10,958 nucleotides of DNA from Pseudomonadota bacterium (GTDB taxonomy: Bacteria > Pseudomonadota > Gammaproteobacteria > Xanthomonadales > Xanthomonadaceae), in the NCBI GenBank assembly GCA_023423675.1, contig JAFAFD010000386.1, forward strand, positions 1-10,958, given 5' to 3'. Positions 1 through 9,082 of the stretch are shown here, in pieces. The translations under genes were made by a program, and so were the position numbers. The stretch's first letter is position 1. Each line of letters starts with the position of its first letter. The notes under the pieces were generated by a model. It had not been told where the DNA came from, searched no databases, and saw only the letters and a program-made list of their open reading frames with translations.

Positions 1-19
1 GGGCATGGCCCCGCGCTAC
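1..19 (-). repeat. Partial GTAG-type REP (SMAG-like) hairpin, cut by the window edge
   Basis: Read on the minus strand, GTAG (19-16) is followed by CGCGGGGC (15-8), a CAT loop (7-5) and GCCC (4-1), where the window stops. The visible bases already form a hairpin, and the unpaired CGCG suggests the second arm continues as CGCG outside the window. A GTAG tetranucleotide followed by a GC-rich hairpin with a short loop is the layout of the S. maltophilia SMAG family of REP elements. It begins two bases after the stop codon of the minus-strand SIMPL gene, so it may also act as that gene's 3' hairpin. Only half the element is visible, and an ordinary terminator stem is the alternative. Confidence 0.5.
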
Positions 20-21
20 CC

Positions 22-759
22 TCAGCGGCCCAGTTCGAACACCACGTCCAGGTTCACCGACACGGTCGATTCACCCGGCGCCACCGGGGTGGCCTTGTCC
101 ATTGCCGCGCCGGCGGCCATGGCCCGCATCATCGGCATCGGGCGGAAGCCGCCATTGCTGTTCTCGGAGATGCTGACGATGCGGCGCACCTGCAGGCCCA
201 GCGACTTCGCATAGGTCTGGGCGCGGGCCTGGGCCTTCTTCAGCGCGGCCAGGCGGGCTTCGTCATAGACCGGCTCGGGCTGGTCGATCTCGAACTGCGG
301 GCCGTTGATCTGGTTGGCGCCCTGCGCGGCCAGGGCGTCGAGCACCTTGCCCAGCTTGGCGATGTCGCGCACCTTCAGGCTGACCGTGTTGCTGGCCTGG
401 TAGCCGGTGATCTTCGGCGCCTCGTTGTCGGCATAACGGTACTGCGGGTTGAGGCTGACGCCGCTGGTCTGCACGTCGCGCTCGGCGATGCCGGCAGCCT
501 TGATCGCGGCCAGCACCTTGTCCATCTGCTGGGCGTTCTCGCGCATGGCGCTGTTGCCGTCTGCGGCCTGGGTGACGACACCGGCCGACAGGGTGGCCAC
601 GTCCGGCACGCGGGTGGCTTCGGCATTCGCCGAGATGTTCAGCAGGGTGCCTTCGGCCGGGGCGGCGATCGACGGCGACGACGGGGCGGCGTGGGCGGTC
701 ATCGAGGCTCCAAGAGCGAGGGACAGGGCAAGCAGCAGCGGGGTGGCGGTGCGGCGCAT
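22..759 (-). CDS. Secreted SIMPL-domain (DUF541) protein, YggE/BP26-like
   Basis: This encodes a 245-residue protein with a clear Sec signal peptide: MRR, a leucine/alanine-rich core at about residues 7-20, and a signal peptidase I site AHA|AP after residue 24. It should therefore be periplasmic or outer-membrane associated. Residues 36-245 read as one SIMPL/DUF541 domain: an opening strand with ISANAEA and VPDVA, a helix with NAQQMDKVLAAIK, the RDVQTSGVSLNPQY segment (95-107), ITGYQASNTVSLKVRD (117-132), and a closing strand VSVNLDVVFEL. The family includes E. coli YggE, linked to lower oxidative stress, and Brucella BP26/OMP28, which forms oligomeric channels; the biochemical role here is unknown. 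A methionine-rich stretch (M208, M210, M211, M214, M220) lies before the last strand. The start is secured by AAGGAG at 770-765, five bases before the ATG. It is divergent from maf, with no functional link evident. Confidence 0.9.
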   Translation of the reverse strand: MRRTATPLLLALSLALGASMTAHAAPSSPSIAAPAEGTLLNISANAEATRVPDVATLSAGVVTQAADGNSAMRENAQQMDKVLAAIKAAGIAERDVQTSGVSLNPQYRYADNEAPKITGYQASNTVSLKVRDIAKLGKVLDALAAQGANQINGPQFEIDQPEPVYDEARLAALKKAQARAQTYAKSLGLQVRRIVSISENSNGGFRPMPMMRAMAAGAAMDKATPVAPGESTVSVNLDVVFELGR

Positions 760-889
760 GGGATCTCCTTGTTGTGGCGGTGAGGGTGGTGTCGTAGCGA
801 TGAACGCGCTGTGAGTCCGTTCGGGGTTGGACGCGCTTCGGGCAGGGTTGCCGACGATTCAGGCAGTGCCCTCAGGTTATGCTGTGCCG
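760..889. promoter_or_regulatory. Divergent intergenic region between the SIMPL gene and maf
   Basis: These 130 bp must hold the start signals for both divergent units. The minus-strand Shine-Dalgarno AAGGAG (770-765) is clear. I find no convincing -35/-10 pair for the SIMPL gene. On the maf side the only recognisable element is a -10-like hexamer just before the start codon, listed separately. No strong inverted repeat or operator is visible; a 4-bp AGCG/CGCT pair at 796-799 and 807-810 is too short to weigh. Confidence 0.4.
878..883 (+). promoter_or_regulatory. -10-like hexamer placed for leaderless transcription of maf
   Basis: TATGCT matches TATAAT at four of six positions, including the first two and the last. 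Its end lies six bases before A890 of the maf ATG, so a transcript started at the usual distance would begin at or next to the start codon. maf has no Shine-Dalgarno sequence in front of this ATG, which fits leaderless initiation. No -35 is seen at 16-18 bp; TTGCCG at 848-853 is 24 bp away and too far. The call rests on spacing and one weak hexamer. Confidence 0.3.
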
Positions 890-1490
<601 letters not shown>

Positions 1491-1498
<8 letters not shown>

Positions 1499-2978
1499 GG
1501 AAATCCTGGTCAATGTGACCCCGCGCGAGACCCGGGTCGCGGTGATCGAAAACGGCATGCTGCAGGAGCTGCACATCGAACGCGGCTGGCGCCGCGGCGT
1601 GGTCGGCAACATCTACAAGGGCAAGGTGCAGCGGGTGATGCCCGGCATGCAGGCGGCCTTCGTCGAGGTCGGCCTGGAGCGCGCGGCATTCCTGCATGCC
1701 AACGACGTGATCCGGCCGGCCCCGGTGGCCAGCGCCGATACCGAGAACACCACCCTGCCGCCGCCGTCCAGCGTGCCCATCGTCGAGCTGCTGCGCGACG
1801 GCCAGGACATCGTGGTGCAGGTGGTGAAGGACCCGATCGGCACCAAGGGCGCGCGCCTGACCACGCAGATCAGCATTCCGTCGCGCTACATGGTGCTGCT
1901 GCCGCAGTCCAAGGTGGTGGGCGTGTCGGCGCGCATCGAGGATGAAGGCGAGCGTGCACGGCTGAAGGCACTGGTGACCGAGCTGTCGGCCCAGCACGGC
2001 GGCTACGGCTACATCGTGCGTACCAATGCCGAAGGCCAGCCGGCCGAAGCCATCGCCGAGGACGTGGCCTACCTGTCGCGCGTCTGGAACGTGGTCGAGC
2101 GTCGCGGCCGCGAGGCGCCCTCGTGCAGCAACATCTATGAAGACCTGAGCCTGCCGCTGCGTTCGGTGCGCGACCTGATCCGCAAGGACGTGGACAAGGT
2201 GAAGGTCGATTCGAAGGAGACCTTCGCCCAGCTGCAGGCCTTCGTGGCCAAGTACATGCCGGTGCTGGCCGAGAAGCTGGAGCTGTATTCGGGTGACCGG
2301 CCGATCTTCGACATGTTCGGCGTGGAGGACGAGATCGGCCGCGCGCTGGACAAGCAGGTGCCGCTGAAGTCCGGTGGCTACCTGGTCATCGACCAGACCG
2401 AGGCGATGACCACCATCGACGTGAACACCGGTTCGTTCGTCGGCCAGCGCAACCTGGAAGAAACCGTGTTCCGCACCAACCTGGAGGCCGCGCAGGCGGT
2501 GGCCAGGCAGCTGCGGCTGCGCAACCTGGGCGGCATCATCATCATCGATTTCATCGACATGGATGATTCCGAGCACCGCCGCCAGGTGCTGCGCACGCTG
2601 GAAAAGGCCCTGGCCCGCGACCACGCCAAGACCACGGTGTACGACTTTTCGCCGCTGGGCCTGGTCGAGATGACCCGCAAGCGCACGGTGGAAAGCCTGG
2701 AGCGGCAGCTCTCCGAAACCTGCCCTCAGTGCAGCGGGCGTGGCTCGATCAAGACCACCGAGACGGTGACCTACGAGATCTTCCGCGAGATCACCCGCGC
2801 CGTGCGCCAGTTTGAGGCGGCGCGCCTGCTGGTGATCGCGTCGACCAAGGTGGTGGCGCGCATCACCGACGAGGAATCGGCGGCGGTGGCCGAGCTGGAG
2901 GAATTCCTCGGCAAGAGCATCCGGTTCCAGGCCGATGAGCAGTACCTGCAGGAGCAGTTCGATGTCGTTCTGCTCTGA
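1491..2978 (+). CDS. rng: Ribonuclease G
   Basis: The 495-residue protein aligns by eye along its full length with E. coli RNase G (489 aa). It opens with [21 protein letters not shown]. An S1 RNA-binding domain spans about 37-125 ([33 protein letters not shown]). The RNase E/G catalytic core follows, with [20 protein letters not shown] and the Mg-binding aspartates D310 (TIDVNTG) and D353 ([10 protein letters not shown]). Next come the Zn-link CPQC (411-414) and a C-terminal region ending QEQFDVVLL. It lacks the long disordered degradosome scaffold of RNase E, so it is RNase G. In E. coli this endonuclease matures the 16S rRNA 5' end and helps decay some mRNAs. The ATG overlaps the maf stop by 8 bp, and yhdP starts 30 bp downstream; co-transcription is likely. 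Confidence 0.96.
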
Positions 2979-3008
2979 GCCGCGCGGACTGGGCGCCGGT
3001 CGGGGCCG

Positions 3009-6000
3009 ATGAGCGCGCCGCCGCGCCTGCGACTGCGAAGGATCCGCCGTCATTTCGTTGCTGCCTGCGCGGTCGGCCTGGTCGTGCTTGCGCTGCTGGT
3101 GGGTACGCTCAGCCAGCTGCTGCCGCTGGCCGAGCGCCACCCCGAGGCGATCGCCGCGTGGCTGAGTGAGCGCGCCGGGCAACCGGTGCGTTTTGAACAA
3201 CTGGACACAGAATGGACCCGGCGCGGCCCGCTGCTGCAGCTCAAGGGCCTGCGCATCGGCGCGGGGCAGGGCCTGGCGATCGGCGAGGCCGAGGTGCAGG
3301 TGTCGATGTACAGCGGCCTGCTGCCGGGCCGTTCGCTGACCGAGCTGCGCCTGCGCGGCCTGGCCCTGGACCTGCAGCAGGGCAGTGATGGCCGCTGGTC
3401 GGTACGTGGCCTGCCGCAGTCCACCAGCGGTGATCCGCTGGAGGCGCTGCGCCGGCTGGGCGAACTTCAGGTGATCGGCGGCCGCCTCGGTGTGCATGCG
3501 CCCGGCCTGGGCGTGGATGCCACGCTGCCGCGCATCGACCTGCGCCTGCGCGTGGATGGCGACCGCCTGCGGGTAGGCGTGCGCGCCTGGGCACAGACCG
3601 ACGCGCTGCCGCTGACCGCGGTGCTGGACCTGGACCGCCGCCACGGCAACGGCCAAGCCTGGCTGGGCGCGGATCCGGTCGACTTCAAAGCCTGGTCGCC
3701 GTTGCTGGCGGCCGGCGGCCTGCGCCTGCGCGAAGGCAAGGGCGAACTCAACCTGTGGCTGGTCCTGCGCGATTTCGCGCCGGTGGCCCTGACCACCGAT
3801 TCGGACCTGCGCGAGGTGCGCGTCGACGGCGCGCCGCTGCAGAGCATGACCACGCCCGGCCTGCAGCTGCAACGCGTGCAGGCGCGCCTGCGCTGGCAGC
3901 GCCAGGGCGATGGCTGGGCGCTGCAGGTGCCGCGCCTGCGCCTGGGCAGTGGTGGGGACGAGCAACGGCTGGATGGCCTGCAGGTGAAGGTGGGCAAGCA
4001 GCTGCGGATCAGCAGCGGGCCGGTGCAGGCCGGGACCGCCCTGCGCGCGCTGGCCCTGAGCGACCGCCTCGAACCGGGCCTGCGCCGCTGGCTGTACCTT
4101 TCCAGGCCGCAGCTGGATGTGCAGTCGCTGCAGCTGCAGGGCGAGCGCGACGGCCCGTTGTGGGCGCAGGGCGAACTGCAGGCGCTGGGCTTTGCCAGCG
4201 TCGGCGATGCCCCCGGCGTGCGTGGCCTGGGCGGCCGTTTCGAAGGCGATGCCGATGGCTTCAGCCTGCAGCTGAAGCCGCAGCAGGAGCTGCAGTTCGA
4301 CTGGCCGACCGGTTTCGGCGAGCGCCACGACCTGCACCTGGCCGGACAGATCGTCGGCTGGCGCGACGAAGCCGGTGGCTGGCGCATCGGCACCCCGGCG
4401 ATGCGCGTGGAAGGCACCAACTATGCGGCCGACGTACGTGGCGGCGTCTGGTTCCAGGGCGACGGCACGCGCCCGTGGCTGCAGCTGGCGGCCAAGCTGG
4501 ACGACGTGCCCATGACCGCCGCCAAACGGTTCTGGATCCATTCCAAGATGAGCAAGGGCGCCACCGACTGGCTGGATGCGGCCTTGGTGGGTGGCCAGGT
4601 GCGCGGTGGCATCGGCCTGGTCAGCGGTGACCTCGACGATTGGCCGTTCGACAACAACGATGGCCGCTTCGAGGCCACCGGCCACATCAGCAACGGCGAC
4701 ATCCGCTTCCAGCACGACTGGCCGCTGATGGGCCAGGTCGACGCCGATATCGCCTTCATCGGCCCCGGTTTCCACATGCAGGGCCGCGGTGACCTGGCCG
4801 GTGTGGCGGTGCAGAAGTTCGAGGCCGGCATCGAAGATTTCGGCCACGCGCCGCTGTACGTGCGTGCCGACAGCCAGAGCGAGGCGGGGCGCCTGCTGGC
4901 GATGCTGCGGCAGAGCGGCCTGCACAAGGACTACGGCGACACGCTCGACAACCTGGTCGCCAGCGGCCCGGCCAACGTGCACTTCGACCTGCTGCAGCCG
5001 CTGCACCACGATGAAAGCGGCGGGCACCTGCAGGGCACGGTGGACCTGGCCGGTGTGAAGCTGGTGGACAAGCGCTTCGATCTGGAATTCGACGCCATGC
5101 AGGGCCAGGCCCGCTACGGCAGCGGTGGCTTCGCCGCCGAGGAACTGGCCGTGCGCCACCTCGGCCAGGACGGTCGCCTGAGCCTGCGTGCCGGCGGCTA
5201 TGTGCGCAACCCGGCGCTGGCCTTTGAATCGGAACTGGCCGCGCGCCTGGATGCCAAGGTGCTGATCGACCGCGCGCCGGAAATGGCCTGGCTGAAGCCC
5301 TATCTGGAGGGCACCTCGGCCTGGACCGTCGCCGTCAACCTGCCCAAGGTGGCGCCCGGTGCGCCGGCTCCGCCCAGCGAGCTGCGCCTGCATTCGGACC
5401 TGGTGGGCACCCGCCTGGACCTGCCGGCGCCGCTGGACAAGCCGGCCGCCGATGCGCTGGCGACCACCGTGTCGGCACAGCTGCCGATGGGCGATGGCCG
5501 CATCGACGTGGCGTTCGGCCAGCGCCTGGCCCTGGCCGCGCGCACGCACGACAACCAGACCGGCGTGCAGGTGACGATGGGCAGCGACCGCGTTGACCGC
5601 GACCCGCCGCCCAGCGGGCTGGCCATCAACGGCCGCAGCCCGACGCTGGATGCGCTGGAATGGATCGGCTTGGCCCGTGGCGCCGGTGGCGATGGTGACC
5701 CCATGCCGCTGCGCGCGGTGGACGTGCAGGTCGGCAGGCTGATGCTGATCGGCGGCATCTTCGAACAGACGCGGCTGCAGCTGCGGCCGGGCGCGCAGGC
5801 GCTGGACGTGCGCCTGGACGGCCCGTCGCTGGCCGGCCACCTGAGCGTGCCCAATGCCGATGGCGGCACCATCAGCGGCCAGCTCGACCGCGTGCACTGG
5901 CAGTCACCGCCGGCCGCGCCGGGGGCTGACACCGCGGTGGCCGCCACGCGGCCGCAGACCGGTGCCGATGACATCGATCCGGCCAAGCTGCCGCCGTTCG

Positions 6001-6875
6001 CCCTGGACATCGCCGACCTGAAATTCGGCAAGGTGATGCTGGGCCAGGCGGTGCTGCGCACGCGCCCGCTGGGCAATGGCCTGAGTGTGGACGCGCTGCG
6101 CTTCCGTGCCCCGGAGCAGGAGATCGACATCACCGGCCGCTGGCTGGGCAAGGGCGCCGGCGCGCGCACCGAGCTTACCGCCAAGTTGCGCAGCGAAGAC
6201 CTGGGCGGTCTGATGCAGAACCTCGACTACGCCGGCCAGCTGCGCGGCGGCTCCGGCCAGGCGCAGCTGCAGGCGGCCTGGGCCGGTGGGCCATCGGATT
6301 TCCAGCTGGGCAACCTGCAGGGCACGCTCGACATCGATGCGCGCAACGGCCAGCTGCTGGAACTGGACCCCGGCGCGGGCCGCGTGCTCGGCCTGCTCAG
6401 CGTGGCCCAGCTGCCGCGTCGCCTGATGTTCGATTTCCGCGATTTCTTCTCCAAGGGCTTCGCCTTCAACCACATCGAAGGCGGCATGCAGTTCGCCGAC
6501 GGCATGGCGCGCACCGACAAGGTGCTGATCGAAGGCCCGGCGGCCAACATCACCATCCGTGGCCAGACCGACCTGCGCCAGCAGCAGTTTGACCAGACCA
6601 TCGACGTCAACCCGCGCGCGGGCAACCTGCTGACCGTGGTCGGCGCGGTGGCCGGCGGGCCGGTGGGCGCGGCGCTGGGTGCGGCCACCAATGCAGTATT
6701 GTCCAAGCCACTCGGCGAGATCGGCGCCCGTACCTACAGAGTGAGCGGCCCCTGGAAGGAGCCGAAGGTGGAGGTGATCGAGCGCAGCCGTGACCGTACC
6801 CCGGCCCCGCCGCCCGCGCCTGCACCGGCCCCGTCCGTGCCGCCGACCCTCACCGACCCACCGCGCCCGCGTTGA
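3009..6875 (+). CDS. yhdP: YhdP family AsmA-like envelope phospholipid transport protein
   Basis: The 1288-residue product is close to E. coli YhdP (about 1266 aa). A basic N-terminus (RLRLRRIRR) precedes one transmembrane anchor at about 15-38, followed by [22 protein letters not shown], typical of AsmA-like proteins. The body is a very long repetitive beta-rich periplasmic region (DUF3971/AsmA type) full of LxLQ, RLRV and DxxLR strands. The conserved C-terminal block at about 1105-1260 contains [32 protein letters not shown] and [20 protein letters not shown], then a glycine/alanine-rich segment. A proline-rich tail ([13 protein letters not shown]) ends it. In E. coli, YhdP, TamB and YdbH act together in moving phospholipid to the outer membrane, probably along a hydrophobic groove bridging the periplasm. 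ATG 3009 puts the anchor at the right place; the Shine-Dalgarno is weak (GGGG). Position between rng and tldD matches E. coli. Confidence 0.93.
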   Translation: MSAPPRLRLRRIRRHFVAACAVGLVVLALLVGTLSQLLPLAERHPEAIAAWLSERAGQPVRFEQLDTEWTRRGPLLQLKGLRIGAGQGLAIGEAEVQVSMYSGLLPGRSLTELRLRGLALDLQQGSDGRWSVRGLPQSTSGDPLEALRRLGELQVIGGRLGVHAPGLGVDATLPRIDLRLRVDGDRLRVGVRAWAQTDALPLTAVLDLDRRHGNGQAWLGADPVDFKAWSPLLAAGGLRLREGKGELNLWLVLRDFAPVALTTDSDLREVRVDGAPLQSMTTPGLQLQRVQARLRWQRQGDGWALQVPRLRLGSGGDEQRLDGLQVKVGKQLRISSGPVQAGTALRALALSDRLEPGLRRWLYLSRPQLDVQSLQLQGERDGPLWAQGELQALGFASVGDAPGVRGLGGRFEGDADGFSLQLKPQQELQFDWPTGFGERHDLHLAGQIVGWRDEAGGWRIGTPAMRVEGTNYAADVRGGVWFQGDGTRPWLQLAAKLDDVPMTAAKRFWIHSKMSKGATDWLDAALVGGQVRGGIGLVSGDLDDWPFDNNDGRFEATGHISNGDIRFQHDWPLMGQVDADIAFIGPGFHMQGRGDLAGVAVQKFEAGIEDFGHAPLYVRADSQSEAGRLLAMLRQSGLHKDYGDTLDNLVASGPANVHFDLLQPLHHDESGGHLQGTVDLAGVKLVDKRFDLEFDAMQGQARYGSGGFAAEELAVRHLGQDGRLSLRAGGYVRNPALAFESELAARLDAKVLIDRAPEMAWLKPYLEGTSAWTVAVNLPKVAPGAPAPPSELRLHSDLVGTRLDLPAPLDKPAADALATTVSAQLPMGDGRIDVAFGQRLALAARTHDNQTGVQVTMGSDRVDRDPPPSGLAINGRSPTLDALEWIGLARGAGGDGDPMPLRAVDVQVGRLMLIGGIFEQTRLQLRPGAQALDVRLDGPSLAGHLSVPNADGGTISGQLDRVHWQSPPAAPGADTAVAATRPQTGADDIDPAKLPPFALDIADLKFGKVMLGQAVLRTRPLGNGLSVDALRFRAPEQEIDITGRWLGKGAGARTELTAKLRSEDLGGLMQNLDYAGQLRGGSGQAQLQAAWAGGPSDFQLGNLQGTLDIDARNGQLLELDPGAGRVLGLLSVAQLPRRLMFDFRDFFSKGFAFNHIEGGMQFADGMARTDKVLIEGPAANITIRGQTDLRQQQFDQTIDVNPRAGNLLTVVGAVAGGPVGAALGAATNAVLSKPLGEIGARTYRVSGPWKEPKVEVIERSRDRTPAPPPAPAPAPSVPPTLTDPPRPR

Positions 6876-6897
6876 GCGTCGCGGCCCCTGTTCATCC

Positions 6898-6917
6898 GGC
6901 GGCCTTGCCTGGCCGCC
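6898..6917 (+). other. Perfect GC hairpin between yhdP and tldD
   Basis: GGCGGCC (6898-6904) and GGCCGCC (6911-6917) form a perfect 7-bp all-GC stem around a 6-nt loop. It lies 22 bp after the yhdP stop and 22 bp before the tldD ATG. No T-run follows, so it is not a standard intrinsic terminator. It could stabilise the yhdP 3' end, partly uncouple tldD, or be chance in GC-rich DNA. Confidence 0.4.
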
Positions 6918-6939
6918 TCCAGACCCCCAGATCGAGACC

Positions 6940-8385
6940 ATGACTGATAACGCACTGACGCTTGCCCAGGACCGCCTGCTGCGCCCCGGTGGCCTGGATA
7001 CCGCCGGCCTGGAGCGCACCTTCGGCCAGCTGCTCGGCCCCGGCGTGGACTTCGGCGACCTGTATTTCCAGCACGCCCGGCGCGAAAGCTGGAGCGTGGA
7101 AGACGGCATCGTCAAGGACGGCGCCCATTCCATCGAGCAGGGCGTGGGCGTGCGCGCCATCGCCGGCGAGAAGACCGGCTTCGCCTATTCCGATGACATC
7201 CATGCCGATGCGCTGCTGACCGCCGCGCAGTCGGCCCGCGCGATCTCGCGCGAAGGCGGCGCCCAGGCAGGGCGTTCGCTGCTGCGCGGCAACGCGCGCG
7301 CGCTGTACCCGACGCTGGACCCGATCGACAGCCTGGGCAACGAGGCCAAGGTGGAGGTGCTCAAGCGCCTGGACGGCTACCTGCGTGCCGCCGACCCGCG
7401 GGTGAAGCAGGTGATGGTGAGCCTGTCCGGTGGCGTCGACACCGTGCTGGTGGCCCGCACCGACGGCGTGCTGGGTGCCGACGTGCGCCCGCTGGTGCGT
7501 CTCAACGTGCAGGTGATCGTCGAGCAGAACGGCCGCCGTGAATCGGGCTATGCCGGCGGCGGTGGCCGCTATGGCTATGCCGAACTGTTCGCCGATGGCC
7601 GCCCCGAGGCCTTCGCCCGCGAGGCCCTGCGCCAGGCGCTGGTGAACCTCGAAGCCGTACCGGCCCCGGCCGGCGTGATGCCGGTGGTGCTCGGCCCGGG
7701 CTGGCCCGGCGTGCTGCTGCATGAAGCCGTGGGCCACGGCCTGGAAGGCGACTTCAACCGAAAGGGCACCAGCGTCTACGCCGGCCGCATCGGCGAACGC
7801 GTGGCCGCCCCGGGCGTGACCATCGTCGATGACGGCACCCTGGACGGGCGCCGCGGCTCGCTCAACATCGATGACGAGGGCCACCCGAGCCAGTGCACCA
7901 CGCTGATCGAGGACGGCATCCTGGTCGGCTACATGCAGGACAGCCTCAATGCCCGCCTGATGGGCGTGGCGCCTACCGGCAACGGCCGTCGCGAGTCGTT
8001 CGCGCACCTGACGATGCCGCGCATGACCAACACCTACATGCGTGCCGGCCAGCACGATCCGCAGGAAATGATCCGCTCGGTGAAGAAGGGCCTGTACGCG
8101 GTCAACTTCGGTGGCGGCCAGGTCGACATCACCAGCGGCAAGTACGTGTTCTCGGCGACCGAGGCCTACCTGATCGAAGATGGCCGGATCACCGCGCCGG
8201 TGAAGGGCGCGACCCTGATCGGCAACGGCCCGGAGACCATGCAGAAGGTGCGCATGGTCGGCAATGACCTGGCCCTGGACGAGGGCGTCGGGATCTGCGG
8301 CAAGGATGGCCAGAGCGTGCCGGTGGGCGTGGGCCAGCCGTCGCTGCTGATCGAAGGCATCACCGTCGGCGGTACCCAGGCCTGA
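6940..8385 (+). CDS. tldD: Metalloprotease TldD (catalytic subunit of TldD/TldE)
   Basis: The protein is 481 residues, the same length as E. coli TldD, and similar throughout. Diagnostic segments are DFGDLYFQ (37-44), [21 protein letters not shown] (65-85), the zinc-binding [11 protein letters not shown] with H261, E262 and H266 (HExxxH), [44 protein letters not shown], and [19 protein letters not shown] with the third likely metal ligand C453. TldD pairs with TldE/PmbA in a cytosolic protease with an enclosed active site that cuts unfolded peptides. Known E. coli substrates are pre-microcin B17 and the antitoxin CcdA; the substrate here is unknown. The ATG at 6940 gives the E. coli-like N-terminus but has only a weak GAG (6934-6936) as Shine-Dalgarno; an upstream in-frame start at 6790 would add 50 arginine/proline-rich residues read from inside yhdP. 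Its partner pmbA lies downstream beyond yjgA. Confidence 0.97.
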   Translation: MTDNALTLAQDRLLRPGGLDTAGLERTFGQLLGPGVDFGDLYFQHARRESWSVEDGIVKDGAHSIEQGVGVRAIAGEKTGFAYSDDIHADALLTAAQSARAISREGGAQAGRSLLRGNARALYPTLDPIDSLGNEAKVEVLKRLDGYLRAADPRVKQVMVSLSGGVDTVLVARTDGVLGADVRPLVRLNVQVIVEQNGRRESGYAGGGGRYGYAELFADGRPEAFAREALRQALVNLEAVPAPAGVMPVVLGPGWPGVLLHEAVGHGLEGDFNRKGTSVYAGRIGERVAAPGVTIVDDGTLDGRRGSLNIDDEGHPSQCTTLIEDGILVGYMQDSLNARLMGVAPTGNGRRESFAHLTMPRMTNTYMRAGQHDPQEMIRSVKKGLYAVNFGGGQVDITSGKYVFSATEAYLIEDGRITAPVKGATLIGNGPETMQKVRMVGNDLALDEGVGICGKDGQSVPVGVGQPSLLIEGITVGGTQA

Positions 8386-8386
8386 G

Positions 8387-8414
8387 CCGGGCGATGGCCA
8401 GCGCCACCGCCCGG
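8387..8414. terminator. Hairpin in the convergent tldD-yjgA gap, possible bidirectional terminator
   Basis: CCGGGCG (8387-8393) pairs with CGCCCGG (8408-8414). After one A/C mismatch, TGGC (8395-8398) pairs with GCCA (8403-8406) around the loop CAGC. This gives about 11 bp of near-perfect stem filling most of the 41-bp gap between the tldD stop (8383-8385) and the yjgA stop (8427-8429). No T-run exists on either side. Position between convergent genes argues for 3'-end formation or protection of both transcripts; factor-independent termination is unproven. Confidence 0.5.
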
Positions 8415-8426
8415 GCCGGCGGGGAC

Positions 8427-9014
8427 TCAGTCCTCGTCGGCTTCGTCGGTCTCGACGTCGTCGGCCTCATCGGCCGAGGCCTTCAGGCCCAGCGCCGCCG
8501 GCAGCATCAGCGTGCGCAGCACCTGGAAGATCTCGCGGTAGGCACGCGGCGGCTTGTTCTTGGCCTTTTCGGCCTGGGCGTTGCGCACCAGCGTACGCAG
8601 CTGCTGGCGGTCGGCCTGCGGGTACTCGTCGAGAAGGGCACCCAGCGCCTTGTCGCCGTCGGCCAGCAGGCGCTCGCGCCAGTCCTCGGCGCGGTGCATC
8701 ATCGCCACTTCGCGGCGGCCGGTTTCGCTGTTGGCGTCCAACGCATCGCGGATCGCGTCCAGCGTGGCGTCTTCCTCGCGGCGCATGTGCTTGGCCAGGA
8801 ACGCCAGCTGGCGCTTGTGGGCGATGTGGGCGGTGATCCGCTTGCACTCGGCGATATGCGGCAGCAGGTCTTCCGGCACCGGCAGGCGCGCCAGCTGGGC
8901 CGGGGTCAGCGACACCAGCTTCTCGCCCAAGGCCAGGACATCGAGCGCGTCGCGCCGGTTCTGGCTGCGGCTCTTGTCGTGGAATTCACCGGTTTCTTCG
9001 TCGCGTCCGCGCAT
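8427..9014 (-). CDS. yjgA: DarP/YjgA, 50S ribosome assembly factor (DUF615)
   Basis: The 195-residue protein is recognised by the YjgA/DUF615 core: [20 protein letters not shown] (15-34), [39 protein letters not shown], and the signature [17 protein letters not shown] (134-150) followed by [15 protein letters not shown] (153-167). In E. coli this protein binds late 50S precursors and aids maturation of the peptidyl transferase region. Residues 181-195 form an acidic tail with 10 of 15 Asp/Glu. As I recall it, the E. coli protein carries its acidic stretch at the N-terminus. The ATG at 9014 is the only good start because an in-frame TGA lies shortly upstream; its Shine-Dalgarno is weak (CAGG, about 8 bp spacing). 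The divergent yjgA-pmbA pair is also seen in E. coli. The leader contains a terminator-like hairpin (9032-9060). Confidence 0.95.
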   Translation of the reverse strand: MRGRDEETGEFHDKSRSQNRRDALDVLALGEKLVSLTPAQLARLPVPEDLLPHIAECKRITAHIAHKRQLAFLAKHMRREEDATLDAIRDALDANSETGRREVAMMHRAEDWRERLLADGDKALGALLDEYPQADRQQLRTLVRNAQAEKAKNKPPRAYREIFQVLRTLMLPAALGLKASADEADDVETDEADED

Positions 9015-9031
9015 CGTCCATACCTGATTTC

Positions 9032-9060
9032 AAAAAAAGTCGCCCGGCGTGATGCCGGGC
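9032..9060 (-). terminator. Intrinsic terminator-like hairpin in the yjgA leader (possible attenuator)
   Basis: On the minus strand GCCCGGC (9060-9054), the loop ATCAC, and GCCGGGC (9048-9042) form a perfect 7-bp GC stem, followed by GAC and a run of seven T (9038-9032). This is the shape of a Rho-independent terminator pointing into yjgA, with the T-run ending 17 bases before its ATG. It could attenuate yjgA, stop antisense transcripts coming out of pmbA, or, on the plus strand, be a structure in the pmbA leader. On the plus strand the A-run precedes the stem, so termination is not expected that way. Confidence 0.6.
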
Positions 9061-9071
9061 CCAACCCGCAC

Positions 9072-9075
9072 AGGA
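9072..9075 (+). promoter_or_regulatory. Shine-Dalgarno AGGA supporting the TTG start of pmbA
   Basis: AGGA ends seven bases before TTG 9083. A GTG codon at 9089 is in frame but would be 13 bases away, so TTG is preferred. The next in-frame candidates lie inside the conserved domain. Confidence 0.6.
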
Positions 9076-9082
9076 TAAAGCA

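Noticed and set aside
827..889. Longer maf starting at TTG 827
   Set aside because: The extra 21 residues do not belong to the Maf fold, and the conserved [10 protein letters not shown] starts at ATG 890.
3840..4310. Many CTGCAG/GCTGCAG strings in yhdP, resembling a repeat array
   Set aside because: They come from Leu-Gln-Leu beta-strand codons under strong codon bias; spacing is irregular and there is no shared longer unit.
5904..7160. Minus-strand frame crossing the yhdP-tldD junction
   Set aside because: Antisense shadow of two conserved genes with no start signal and no recognisable domain.
9042..9060. The yjgA-leader hairpin as a second SMAG/REP element
   Set aside because: It lacks the flanking GTAG tetranucleotide and has a T-run on one side, so a terminator-type reading fits better.
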